The position numbers and the translations under genes are program-made. A stretch of DNA of 64,000 nucleotides. Source: Pseudobdellovibrionaceae bacterium. Its GTDB lineage: Bacteria; Bdellovibrionota; Bdellovibrionia; Bdellovibrionales; UBA1609. The DNA lies in assembly GCA_023954155.1 (NCBI GenBank), contig JAMLIO010000009.1, positions 1 through 64,000 of the forward strand, read 5' to 3'. Numbering within the stretch: position 1 is the first letter of the stretch; each line of letters begins with the position of its first letter. Below are positions 49,977-56,758 of the stretch, one piece after another. The notes below the pieces were generated by a model. That model searched no databases and was not told where the DNA came from. It saw only the letters and a program-made list of their open reading frames with translations.

Positions 49977-50759
49977 CTACCCTGCGAGCAGTTCTTCTTC
50001 GTCGAACTTCTGTTGTAGTTTTTGTTTTAGCTTGTTCACAGCTTGAGCATGAAGTTGAGAAATACGACTTTCTGTCACTCTTAGAATTTTACCAATCTCT
50101 TTTAAGTTTAAGTCCTCGTAATAGTATAAAGAAAGAACCAAACGTTGTCGTTCTGGCAAAGACTCAATGCACTTAGCGATCGTCTTTTTTACTTTCTTCA
50201 CATTCAGTTGCACAAAGGGATTGTTTGTCTTAGACGCATCCAAAATATTTAATAAGGATTTTTTGTCCACATTATTATAAGTGGCCTGCTCATCAACAGA
50301 TAAGATGCTTACAGGTTTCACTTGGTTGACTAAAGAGTGGTATTCATCCATTGAGATCTCAAGTTCTTTAGCTACTTCTTCTTCTGTGGGGCTGCGGCCT
50401 AACTCTGATTCTAAACGACTGACGGTTCTGTCTAGTTTTTTAGACTTGTCTCTGACTGATCTAGGAACCCAGTCTTGAGCACGCAATTCATCTAGGATCG
50501 CTCCACGAATTCTAAACTCTGCGTAAGTTTTAAATTTGTTATCACGGGTAGGATCATATTTATCAATAGCATCCATCAACCCGATCACACCACTTGAAAT
50601 GAGATCATCCAATTCAATATTGGCGGGCAAACGAATTGCAATTTTTTGAGCAATAAATTTAATCAAAGGTGCATATTCTGTGATGAGCCGACTCTTTTGC
50701 TCTAGAGTTAAGACTTTATTTTCCGTTTTTAACTTTTTTACCATTGATTGTTCTGACAT
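49977..50759 (-). CDS. fliA: Flagellar sigma factor FliA (sigma-28)
   Basis: 260 residues with the full FliA/WhiG set: the start of region 2 YAPLIKFIAQKIAIRLPANIELDDLISSGVIGLMDAIDKYDP, then FKTYAEFRIRGAILDELRAQDWVPRSVRDK, region 3 (LGRSPTEEEVAKELEISMDEYHSLV) and region 4 (LPERQRLVLSLYYYEDLNLKEIGKIL, VTESRISQLHAQA). It directs transcription of late flagellar genes, and in related predators some attack-phase genes. GGGGAGGGG stands upstream of the ATG. A 175-base gap upstream, with an AT-rich inverted repeat, suggests its own promoter in addition to any read-through from the two genes ahead of it. Confidence 0.95.
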   Translation of the reverse strand: MSEQSMVKKLKTENKVLTLEQKSRLITEYAPLIKFIAQKIAIRLPANIELDDLISSGVIGLMDAIDKYDPTRDNKFKTYAEFRIRGAILDELRAQDWVPRSVRDKSKKLDRTVSRLESELGRSPTEEEVAKELEISMDEYHSLVNQVKPVSILSVDEQATYNNVDKKSLLNILDASKTNNPFVQLNVKKVKKTIAKCIESLPERQRLVLSLYYYEDLNLKEIGKILRVTESRISQLHAQAVNKLKQKLQQKFDEEELLAG

Positions 50760-50805
50760 TAAGACCCCTCCCCTGTGCCATCTTTAAGTTTATCAAATCG
50801 AGATA

Positions 50806-50840
50806 GTTTAAAAAAATTTTTCCCCTATATTTTTTTAAAC
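50806..50840. repeat. AT-rich inverted repeat upstream of fliA
   Basis: Perfect 11-bp arms GTTTAAAAAAA (50806-50816) and its complement (50830-50840) enclose a 13-base loop. It lies about 50-80 bases upstream of the fliA start. It might be an operator, or a terminator for the gene ahead; the T tracts would suit either strand. Confidence 0.55.
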
Positions 50841-50934
50841 TTGTTTTGTAATTTTAAACTTTAAACTCCCTAAATCCCTTATTTTTCTCAAAAAACGACG
50901 ATTTTAGTCCCTACCCATTAGACCTGTTAAAAAG

Positions 50935-51873
50935 TTATGCAACTGTTGCTATAGTGTGATGAAGGTCATCAAAGACCTCTTCAAGCGCTAAAATAGTCTG
51001 CCTTTCTGGGTTTTGAACCTCTCCTAAAGCTTCGCCATTCCAAAAAAAACTAATAGGTAATTGTCTGAAGTAAGACTCTTCCAGGGTATGTATCAACCCC
51101 AGATAGCCCTCTCTATACTCCCCCACCAGACTGCATGGGATATCATAAAAATCTTTAAACTGATCCAAATCCAAAGCACTGTCTAAAAGCACACTGAAAT
51201 CAAAAGCGGACGTGACTCCATTGATAAAGTCGGCTCCCAGTTCTAAAGCTTGATCTGGCGGAATCAACCAAATGCCACTTTCGCCCTCTAGCGTAGAGCT
51301 GAGTTTTTGTAGACTTAAATCTTCAGGATTGTAGCCTTGAACAACAATTTTATCAGATACACTAAGGTCTTTGATATTGGACACCCATCCTTCAGGAGCA
51401 ATTACAAAAAAGCCTTTTTCTTTCACGTAGTACTTTAAGGATTTTTGCAAGCTGCACCAAAAGGACTCTGAAGGTTCTTGATTGGCAATCATGCACAGTC
51501 TTTGTGAAAGTTCACTTGCAGCTTGGAAACGTGTGATGTCAAAGATCACATTGTGCAAATGGTCTTCGGGGTGTGTCTTCCAAAACTCATCTTTAGCTTT
51601 AATGCTTTCTAAAACTGTAGTGATGTACGGGCTTGAAAAGCCTATCTCACGCATTTGAGTGACAAAGTTCTCCCATACTGTATCTAAATTTTCATCAGGC
51701 TTGGCATCGGCAAAACGAATCAATTTCACCACCATAGAGTTTGTTTTTGGATCTAACACCTTTTTGCTCACTAAATGAAAATTTTGCTTTCTGTAAGATT
51801 CAAAAAGTTCGCGGGCTTGCTGTTCGGATTCACACTCTAAAACCACTTCTTTCACTCTTGCTTTAATCTTCAT
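50935..51873 (-). CDS. Soluble protein of unknown function upstream of fliA
   Basis: 312 residues without signal peptide or membrane span. It starts with a small basic alpha/beta segment (MKIKARVKEVVLECESEQQA), continues with a helical part (about 60-150) and has an acidic, beta-rich second half (GEREGYLGLIHTLEES-like region near 270). No motif for an enzyme or nucleotide binding is visible, and I do not recognise a family. It overlaps the upstream FliL-like lipoprotein gene by four bases and precedes fliA by 175 bases, so a flagellar or motility link is possible by context only. Confidence 0.6.
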   Translation of the reverse strand: MKIKARVKEVVLECESEQQARELFESYRKQNFHLVSKKVLDPKTNSMVVKLIRFADAKPDENLDTVWENFVTQMREIGFSSPYITTVLESIKAKDEFWKTHPEDHLHNVIFDITRFQAASELSQRLCMIANQEPSESFWCSLQKSLKYYVKEKGFFVIAPEGWVSNIKDLSVSDKIVVQGYNPEDLSLQKLSSTLEGESGIWLIPPDQALELGADFINGVTSAFDFSVLLDSALDLDQFKDFYDIPCSLVGEYREGYLGLIHTLEESYFRQLPISFFWNGEALGEVQNPERQTILALEEVFDDLHHTIATVA

Positions 51874-52301
51874 AAAACCTCTGTAGACACTTTGTATCTT
51901 GATGCTTCAATATGTCCGCTTTTTAAAAAATCATTGATAGTGACGGTTAAATCTTTGTCTGCCAAAAACTGAGTTGAGTTTTTTACGTCTTTTAAATCTT
52001 TGTCGGCAAAATACACGATCAGAATTCTTTTGATTTCATCTAATTGATCTTCAACATAGGGCTTTGTGGCTTCTTGTACAGAAAGCTCAATGTGAAGAGG
52101 CAGTATCTCTTCATGGGTGGTGCCTGTTTTAAGATAGATAGGATTCAAAGTGACTGTGGCGCGTTTTACATCTTGTGCATCTTCTACTGTTGCCTGTATC
52201 GCGGCTTCTTTTTGAGATTGCTGAGAGCAACCCGCAAGCATAATTAGTGTGCAGATGGCCGAGTTGAAGATATAAAGTGGTAAGGCTTTGTACTTTGACA
52301 C
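51870..52301 (-). CDS. FliL-like lipoprotein
   Basis: 143 residues. The N-terminal hydrophobic segment ends in the lipobox MLAGC (Cys about 25), so it should be lipid-anchored. The mature part resembles the FliL domain: a strand region with ILPLHIELSVQ, then YVEDQLDEIKRILIVYFADKDLKDVKNSTQFL and a short closing helix and strand (TINDFLKSGHIEASRYKVSTEV). FliL normally has a membrane helix and sits at the flagellar stator; a lipoprotein form is unusual. The resemblance is by pattern and needs a profile search. It is coupled to the unknown gene downstream, and fliA follows. Confidence 0.6.
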   Translation of the reverse strand: MSKYKALPLYIFNSAICTLIMLAGCSQQSQKEAAIQATVEDAQDVKRATVTLNPIYLKTGTTHEEILPLHIELSVQEATKPYVEDQLDEIKRILIVYFADKDLKDVKNSTQFLADKDLTVTINDFLKSGHIEASRYKVSTEVL

Positions 52302-52498
52302 AACCTAGTTAAAGCAATTGAGATGCCAAGCAGACCATGGTCAATTTTTCGGACACTTTAGTCTAAGATAATCCCCCAAAATCCACACCAAGAGCGAGTC
52401 CTAGGAGACAAGGCTTTGACGTACAAGGTCGTAAAATCGACGGAATTCTGACGAGTCTAAGGGCTTGACTTCATATTGATATCCATAGATTTTATGAC

Positions 52499-53218
52499 AT
52501 GGCCAAATTCTTTTTAACTCTTTTTTCTCTGCTTCTTATATTTTCTATTGGCATTTTCGCCTTTGATCACTTTGCCCCACAAGTGGAAGTTCCACAAAAA
52601 CTGCAAGCTCTGATACAAAAATTAACTGCGGGTGAAGAAGTGGAAGTGAAAACTCAAACGGATTTAGCCGACGAAACCACAGAAGAAGAGACCTCTGACA
52701 TTGCTGATGAGGCAGATGTCGACGAAGAGAATCTGACATTTGCAGAGATGCTCGCTAAAGAAAAGAAAGCACAGACCTCATCCAAAAATAAACCTACAGA
52801 GAAATTAAAGTCGACATCACAAGGGAGTGAAAAGAAATCACCCACCCCACAAAAGAACGCAACAAAGACAGCGCCCAAGATGTCTGACGCTCCGAAAGCA
52901 AGTTCTACTCCTCCAAAGGCGGTATCTTCTACTGTACCAAAAACAGCCTCACCTTCGAAGAAAGCGTCTACAACAACCACTCCAAAAGGCTGGTGTATTC
53001 AAGTGGGTGCATTTCGCACTGATGAAGAGGCTCAGCGTCTGGCTTTAGACCTTGAGAAGAATCGCTACCCTCACTTTGTTTATCAAACAGAAATCAATGG
53101 CAATACATGGTACCGCGTGAATGTCGGTCCCTTTGACTCACCTGGTGCTGCTGCTACCTTTAAACAAAGTCGTGGCATCGGGCAAAAGTTTAAAGGAGCT
53201 TTTGTTAAAAAACTTTAA
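52499..53218 (+). CDS. SPOR-domain protein
   Basis: 239 residues. One membrane span (about 5-24) puts the rest in the periplasm. A long Lys/Ser/Thr/Pro/Ala-rich linker (about 45-160) leads to the C-terminal SPOR domain (about 163-239: GWCIQVGAFRTDEEAQRLALDL, YRVNVGPFDSPGAAATFKQ), which binds denuded glycan strands at division sites. No ribosome binding site is seen before the ATG at 52499; TTGACT lies about 36 bases upstream, so the message may be leaderless or nearly so. It precedes the helicase gene by three bases. Confidence 0.88.
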   Translation: MAKFFLTLFSLLLIFSIGIFAFDHFAPQVEVPQKLQALIQKLTAGEEVEVKTQTDLADETTEEETSDIADEADVDEENLTFAEMLAKEKKAQTSSKNKPTEKLKSTSQGSEKKSPTPQKNATKTAPKMSDAPKASSTPPKAVSSTVPKTASPSKKASTTTTPKGWCIQVGAFRTDEEAQRLALDLEKNRYPHFVYQTEINGNTWYRVNVGPFDSPGAAATFKQSRGIGQKFKGAFVKKL

Positions 53219-53221
53219 ACT

Positions 53222-55612
53222 ATGTCTGGAATTGATCTTACTCAGGGACTAAATCCCCAACAAAAAGAAGCCGTACTTAAAACTGAAGGGCCTTTACTGA
53301 TCCTAGCGGGTGCGGGGTCGGGCAAAACCCGTGTGATCACTCACCGTATTGCGCATATCATTTCCAGCGGTCTGGCTAGTCCTGACGGAATTTTGGCAGT
53401 GACCTTTACCAATAAGGCCGCCAAAGAAATGGGAGCACGAATTCAGAAGCTTTTAACTCAGTTGGAGATTCCTATTTATTCTGAACCTTGGGTCAGCACG
53501 TTTCACTCGATGGCAGTAAGAATTCTGCGCCAGCATTTACCTCTTTTAGGTTACCAACCTGGATTTTCTATTTATGACAGTGACGATCAGCTTAAGATGA
53601 TCAAGCAGGTTCTTACCCAGCTCAATATCAACGACAAGATTTATCCTGCTAAAGGTTTTGCATCCAAGATCAACAATGCCAAAACTCAAATGCTCAGCCC
53701 TGATGATTTAGCCAAACAGGCCAACTATGGCGGCTATGATGACAGAACCCTAGATGTGTATGAAAACTACGAACGCTCTATGAAGCAGGCCAACGCTTTA
53801 GACTTTTCTGACCTGCTGCTAAAGACCTACGAGCTGTTTAAAAACTTTCCACAGATTTTATCCCAATACCAAGATCGCTTTCAGTACATTCATGTTGATG
53901 AGTATCAAGACACCAATCGTATTCAGTATATGCTGATCAAAATGCTTGCGGCGAAGTCTGGTAATCTTTGTGTGGTGGGGGATGAAGATCAGTCCATTTA
54001 TAGCTGGCGTGGAGCAGACATTCGTAACATTTTAGATTTTGAAAATGATTTTGAAGGGGCTGTGGTTAAGCTTGAAAAAAATTATCGCTCTTCAGCCAAT
54101 ATTGTGAATGCGGCCAATGCCGTGATCTCCAATAACACTTATCGCAAAAGTAAAACTCTATTTACGGATAACCCTGAAGGGGAAAAGATCACCATTGCGG
54201 AGTCTAATACCGAGTATGATGAGGCTCGCTTTGTGGCTAATCATGTGGAAAAGTTTTTAAACTCCAGTTATAGCCCTAGTGATATTGCTGTGTTTTACAG
54301 AACCAACGCCCAATCTCGTGTGATCGAAGAGCAACTGCGCTTAAAATCTATCCCCTACAAGATTGTGGGAGGCACTAAGTTCTACGAACGTAAAGAGATC
54401 AAGGACATCATTGCTTACTTAAAAGCACTCGTGAATCCTGAGGACGACATTGCAATTAAAAGAATCATCAATGTGCCAGCCAGAGGAATTGGTAAGACCA
54501 CTTTACAAAAAATTGAAAACTTAGCCGTGCAAGATCAGTGCTCTTTTATCAAAGCTCTGCAAACTAGCATCACAAATAAAGTTTTTAATTCTGGAACACA
54601 AAAAAAGCTGGAAGGCTTTTTAAATCTTATTGTGCGTTTGCAAGACAAAAAAGATCTGCCTTTAGATGAACTCTACCATCTTGTTTTAGATGATACCCTT
54701 TACATTCAAAAACTGCGTGAAGAGAACACCCTAGAATCTAAAAGTCGCATTGAGAACTTAGAAGAACTTAATAACGCCATTGTGCAGTTCTGCAAAGAAC
54801 GTCAAAGCGAAGCCAGTTTGCAAACCTTCTTAGAAGAAATGGCACTGGTGTCTGACATCGACGAAGTGGATGACCAATGGAACTCGGTCACCTTAATGAC
54901 ATTACACATTTCAAAAGGATTAGAATTCCCTGTCGTCTTTCTTGTCGGCATGGAAGAGGGGCTTTTTCCTGGACATCAAAAGATCAACGACGCGGATGAC
55001 ACAGAAATGGAAGAAGAACGTCGTCTTTGTTATGTGGGGATGACTCGGGCTCGTGAAAGGCTCTTTATGCTTCACGCTCGTACACGTAAGGTGTGGGGTC
55101 AGGATCAATTCCATCCCCCTAGCCGCTTTTTATCGGAAGTCCCTGATGAGTTTACCAATAAAGCCTCATTAGGTTTACGACCTAAGTTTATGGATCAATA
55201 TGGAAGTGGGAGTTATGGCTCTGAAGCTGGCTACGGTAGTGCTTCGGGGTCCTACTCTTCGGACTATGGTGGCAAATCCTCATCTTCTGGGTATGGGTCC
55301 TCTTCGTATGGGAAATCGGCAAATAGCAAATCCAGCGTAGCTTATGGGCGTAAGTCTATCACCAGAAAAGCAGGGGCCTCCCCTTCCAAGGCCTCCTATA
55401 ACCCTTTCCCTGACTATGAAAGTGGCGACAGTGGTTATGTGTCCTCATCTAGTTCCTACAAAAAAGGCATGCGAGTCAAACATCCTACCTTTGGCTTTGG
55501 TTCTATCTATGACATAGAGGGGGCGGGAGATTCTGAAAAGGTCAGTGTCCTCTTTAACGACAATGTCATCCGTAAATTTGTCACCAAATACGCCCGCCTC
55601 GAACAGGTCTAG
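53222..55612 (+). CDS. pcrA: UvrD/PcrA-type DNA helicase
   Basis: 796-residue superfamily 1A 3'-5' helicase for repair and for clearing stalled complexes. Motifs: Q motif GLNPQQKEAV, Walker A GAGSGKTRV (about 30-38), TFTNKAAKEM, HVDEYQDTNRIQY (motif II), VGDEDQSIYSWRGAD (III), LEKNYRSSANIV (IV), TLMTLHISKGLEFPVVF (V) and LCYVGMTRARERLFM (VI). The C-terminus (MRVKHPTFGFGSIYDIEG...KFVTKYARLE) is the Tudor-like domain that contacts RNA polymerase in PcrA. Between them lies a Ser/Gly/Tyr-rich low-complexity linker (about 660-735) that is unusually long. The gene ends eight bases before the first palindromic element. Confidence 0.93.
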   Translation: MSGIDLTQGLNPQQKEAVLKTEGPLLILAGAGSGKTRVITHRIAHIISSGLASPDGILAVTFTNKAAKEMGARIQKLLTQLEIPIYSEPWVSTFHSMAVRILRQHLPLLGYQPGFSIYDSDDQLKMIKQVLTQLNINDKIYPAKGFASKINNAKTQMLSPDDLAKQANYGGYDDRTLDVYENYERSMKQANALDFSDLLLKTYELFKNFPQILSQYQDRFQYIHVDEYQDTNRIQYMLIKMLAAKSGNLCVVGDEDQSIYSWRGADIRNILDFENDFEGAVVKLEKNYRSSANIVNAANAVISNNTYRKSKTLFTDNPEGEKITIAESNTEYDEARFVANHVEKFLNSSYSPSDIAVFYRTNAQSRVIEEQLRLKSIPYKIVGGTKFYERKEIKDIIAYLKALVNPEDDIAIKRIINVPARGIGKTTLQKIENLAVQDQCSFIKALQTSITNKVFNSGTQKKLEGFLNLIVRLQDKKDLPLDELYHLVLDDTLYIQKLREENTLESKSRIENLEELNNAIVQFCKERQSEASLQTFLEEMALVSDIDEVDDQWNSVTLMTLHISKGLEFPVVFLVGMEEGLFPGHQKINDADDTEMEEERRLCYVGMTRARERLFMLHARTRKVWGQDQFHPPSRFLSEVPDEFTNKASLGLRPKFMDQYGSGSYGSEAGYGSASGSYSSDYGGKSSSSGYGSSSYGKSANSKSSVAYGRKSITRKAGASPSKASYNPFPDYESGDSGYVSSSSSYKKGMRVKHPTFGFGSIYDIEGAGDSEKVSVLFNDNVIRKFVTKYARLEQV

Positions 55613-55619
55613 GGCTCGT

Positions 55620-55800
55620 CCCTTCCGCCATTTTATATAGGGTTTTCTTATTTATTCCCTTTCTATATAGAGATAGACCTCCAGCAAGCGGGACGCGTTT
55701 TGCTCGAAGAGCAAATGCTGGCAGAGCCCATGGATGGGCGTGTCTGTTTCTATATAGAAAGGGAATAAATAAGAAAACCCTATATAAAATGGCGGAAGGG
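55620..55800. repeat. Palindromic element, copy 1 (52-bp perfect arms)
   Basis: Left arm 55620-55671 and right arm 55749-55800 are perfectly complementary over 52 bp. The stem continues inward to 55678/55742 with two G-T pairs. The enclosed core folds further: CCAGCA (55681-55686) with TGCTGG (55716-55721), TTTGCTC / GAGCAAA (55699-55715) with a GAA loop, and GCCCAT / ATGGGC (55726-55739) with a GG loop. The whole would form a long stem ending in a branched head. It starts eight bases after the pcrA stop codon. No open frame is inside. Confidence 0.95.
55665..55755 (+). repeat. 91-bp conserved core, copy 1
   Basis: This core matches 56557-56647 in the same orientation with four substitutions in 91 positions. 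Two of these change a G-T pair in copy 1 (55672/55748 and 55674/55746) to a Watson-Crick pair in copy 2, so pairing is kept. It contains three inner helices described under the full element. It is the only part of the element whose sequence is shared closely between copies. Confidence 0.95.
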
Positions 55801-55914
55801 GCTTCTGGGACGTTTTTGGGCTTTGCTATAAATTTGTTAAACAGTTTGCCCCCTTATTTTTAGGCGAAAAGTTGGCCTAGCTTTTGATATGTCTATGTTG
55901 TGGAGGGTTTGACA

Positions 55915-56400
55915 ATGAAAACTCTAGGTATAAGCAAGACAGCATCTTTATTTTTAAAGCTTGTATGTGTCTTATCATTCGTATCTTTAACTGCCTGTGA
56001 TGATGGTGGAGGCGGACTTAGCGCAAGCCAACATCCTCATTTGCCACCTGCGGGTACTATTGAGGCGTGCAGATACCAACAGCAAAATCAGTTTTTTGTA
56101 GGTATTCCAGGAAATCCTCATTGCCCTTACCAAGGACAGGCTATCAATGGCCAAGTTGAGGCTTTTGCTCAGATCAATTTTAATGCAGGTTTTGAAATCG
56201 ACTTTGGACTTCAGTACAACGACGCTTGTCCCCCAGGACAAATGCCTGTTTACGAACACATCCAAGGTAATCTGATTCATACTCGTTGTGACAATATTGG
56301 TGGCTCTTATGTGGATTACGTGTTTTTCCAACATCATAATAGCAGCAACTGTGCTGGTGCTTTTGCTGGAGATAAACGCTGTATCCCTAATCCGCTCTAA
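55915..56400 (+). CDS. Small Cys-rich lipoprotein between two palindromic elements
   Basis: 161 residues from the ATG at 55915, which has GGAGG eight bases upstream; a GTG five codons earlier is less likely. The signal peptide ends in LTAC, a lipobox, followed by DDGGGG, a flexible acidic/Gly linker that may direct sorting. The mature part has six further cysteines (in EACRYQ, PHCPYQ, DACPPG, TRCDNI, NCAGAF and RCIPNP), enough for three disulphides, and many aromatic residues. No family is recognised. It is the only gene between the two palindromic elements and has its own terminator, so it forms a single-gene unit. Surface exposure is plausible but not shown. Confidence 0.75.
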   Translation: MKTLGISKTASLFLKLVCVLSFVSLTACDDGGGGLSASQHPHLPPAGTIEACRYQQQNQFFVGIPGNPHCPYQGQAINGQVEAFAQINFNAGFEIDFGLQYNDACPPGQMPVYEHIQGNLIHTRCDNIGGSYVDYVFFQHHNSSNCAGAFAGDKRCIPNPL

Positions 56401-56432
56401 GTTCCGCAACACATTTTATTTTGGTTCCCTAG

Positions 56433-56479
56433 CCTTCCAGAATTCTCCCTCCCCCCCTTGGTTCTGGAGGGCTTTTTTT
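56433..56479 (+). terminator. Terminator of the Cys-rich lipoprotein gene
   Basis: CCTTCCAGAA (56433-56442) pairs with TTCTGGAGGG (56462-56471) over 10 bp with one G-T pair, followed by a run of seven T (56473-56479). The 19-base loop is C-rich and could alternatively pair with the G-rich stretch at 56529-56555. Confidence 0.9.
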
Positions 56480-56481
56480 AT

Positions 56482-56698
56482 AAGTCCAGCATGGGGATTT
56501 TCCCTAGAGTTTTTCTTATTATTCACCTGGGGGGGGGTGGAGGGGGGTGAGCGGGCATATAGAAACAGACCTCCAGCAAGCGGGACGCGTTTTGCTCGAA
56601 GAGCAAATGCTGGCAGAGCCCATGGATGGGCGCGTCTGCTTCTATATGGATAGGTGAATAATAAGAAAAACTCTAGGGAAAATCCCCATGCTGGACTT
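56482..56698. repeat. Palindromic element, copy 2 (47-bp perfect arms)
   Basis: Left arm 56482-56528 and right arm 56652-56698 are perfectly complementary over 47 bp. The left side then carries a 28-base G-rich insertion (56529-56556) that has no partner on the right. An inner stem of 14 positions (56557-56570 with 56634-56647, one mismatch) closes the 91-bp core (56557-56647), which has the same three inner helices as copy 1. The arm sequence differs from copy 1 but about three quarters of positions align (for example ATTTT...TAG.G.TTTT.CTTATT.ATTC). It starts three bases after the lipoprotein terminator and ends 60 bases before the oligopeptidase start. Confidence 0.95.
56557..56647 (+). 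repeat. 91-bp conserved core, copy 2
   Basis: Direct repeat of 55665-55755, 892 bases downstream in the same orientation, 87 of 91 positions identical. The inner hairpins are all unchanged; the four differences are in the closing stem and the adjacent strand. Confidence 0.95.
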
Positions 56699-56758
56699 GT
56701 CAAAGCGTTGGCAGGGCACATATTCAATACTATAATTTTCCTTTCTTTAGGAGGCCCC

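Noticed and set aside
55620-56698. A composite transposon or IS pair
   Set aside because: There is no transposase or trace of one, the inverted ends differ between copies, and no direct target duplication is visible. The elements are therefore reported as unrecognised repeats.
55620-56698. A retron or other reverse-transcriptase-linked RNA
   Set aside because: The branched fold is suggestive, but no reverse transcriptase gene is in the window and the arms are far longer than retron a1/a2 repeats.
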